Source: Rhodobacterales bacterium 34-62-10 (GTDB taxonomy: Bacteria; Pseudomonadota; Alphaproteobacteria; Rhodobacterales; Rhodobacteraceae). Taken from it: a stretch of DNA of 6,243 bases. Below the pieces are notes generated by a model that saw only the letters and a program-made list of their open reading frames with translations, was not told the DNA's origin and made no database searches. A program made the position numbers and the translations under genes. The stretch is taken from contig NCJR01000096.1 of assembly GCA_002282555.1 (NCBI GenBank), positions 7,211-13,453 on the forward strand, read 5' to 3'. Below, piece by piece: positions 6,180-6,243 of this stretch. Each line of letters starts with the position of its first letter. Position 1 is the first letter of the stretch.

Positions 6180-6243
6180 GTGAAACTCATCATTGCAACG
6201 ATCAAGCCGTTCAAGCTCGAGGAGGTCCGTGAAGCACTGACCG
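6180..6243 (+). CDS. glnK: PII family nitrogen regulatory protein (GlnK-like), partial
   Basis: Only 21 codons are present, reading (V/M)KLIIATIKPFKLEEVREA and then LT. The IKPFKLEEVREAL block is the conserved first strand and helix of PII signal proteins, trimeric cytoplasmic sensors of 2-oxoglutarate, ATP/ADP and glutamine state that control AmtB, GlnE, NtrB or similar targets. The start is GTG with GAAGGGG six bases upstream. The opening KLIIATIKPFKLEEV looks more like alphaproteobacterial GlnK (usually next to amtB) than GlnB (usually starting MKKxEAIIKPFKLDEV, next to glnA), so the symbol is a judgement from memory. The T-loop and its uridylylated tyrosine lie beyond the window edge, and the downstream neighbour is not visible. 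Confidence 0.85.
   Translation, partial: MKLIIATIKPFKLEEVREALT

Noticed and set aside
1..6243. CRISPR arrays, insertion sequences, tRNA or rRNA genes
   Set aside because: No regularly spaced repeats, transposase-like frames, terminal inverted repeats or recognisable tRNA/rRNA segments were seen on reading the sequence; gene spacing is tight and typical of core chromosome.

Overview
The window looks like ordinary chromosomal core DNA of an alphaproteobacterium, most likely from the Rhodobacterales (Roseobacter/Rhodobacter type). This is inferred from the high GC, the PrtD/HlyD-type secretion pair, an adjacent mlaA-mlaC pair, a PBP1A-family enzyme beginning with the sequence MSDSGRRKPPLVAD, and a PII protein that starts on GTG. 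No database search was possible, so the taxonomy is recognition, not proof.

Layout, left to right. Positions 1-2044, minus strand: a two-gene type I secretion unit. The ABC transporter/ATPase (302-2044) is read first. The HlyD-type periplasmic adaptor follows, is cut by the window edge, and probably starts on a TTG that overlaps the ABC stop codon (TTGA). Positions 2045-2235: a divergent intergenic region. Positions 2236-3661, plus strand: mlaA (outer-membrane lipoprotein) and mlaC (periplasmic lipid carrier), overlapping by 11 bases. Positions 3662-3736: a short convergent gap with a strong bidirectional hairpin terminator. Positions 3737-5923, minus strand: a bifunctional class A penicillin-binding protein. 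Positions 5924-6179: a second divergent region with a good sigma70-like promoter for the PBP gene and a short palindrome. From 6180, plus strand: the first 21 codons of a PII nitrogen-regulator gene (glnK/glnB), cut by the right edge.

Three of the four complete genes, plus the partial adaptor, concern the cell envelope. The ABC/HlyD pair would form the inner-membrane part of a channel exporting an unidentified protein. MlaA and MlaC are the outer-membrane and periplasmic parts of the phospholipid asymmetry pathway; the inner-membrane MlaFED complex must be encoded elsewhere. The PBP polymerises and crosslinks peptidoglycan. The PII gene belongs to a separate nitrogen-control unit.

I found no mobile element, CRISPR array, RNA gene or convincing undescribed system. 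The points worth a second look are small: unusual start codons and overlaps, a 12-bp tandem repeat that carries the mlaC start, the membrane topology of the PBP N-terminus, and the PBP/PII intergenic region, which holds a palindrome, a weak -24/-12-like element and a Cys-rich mini-ORF.
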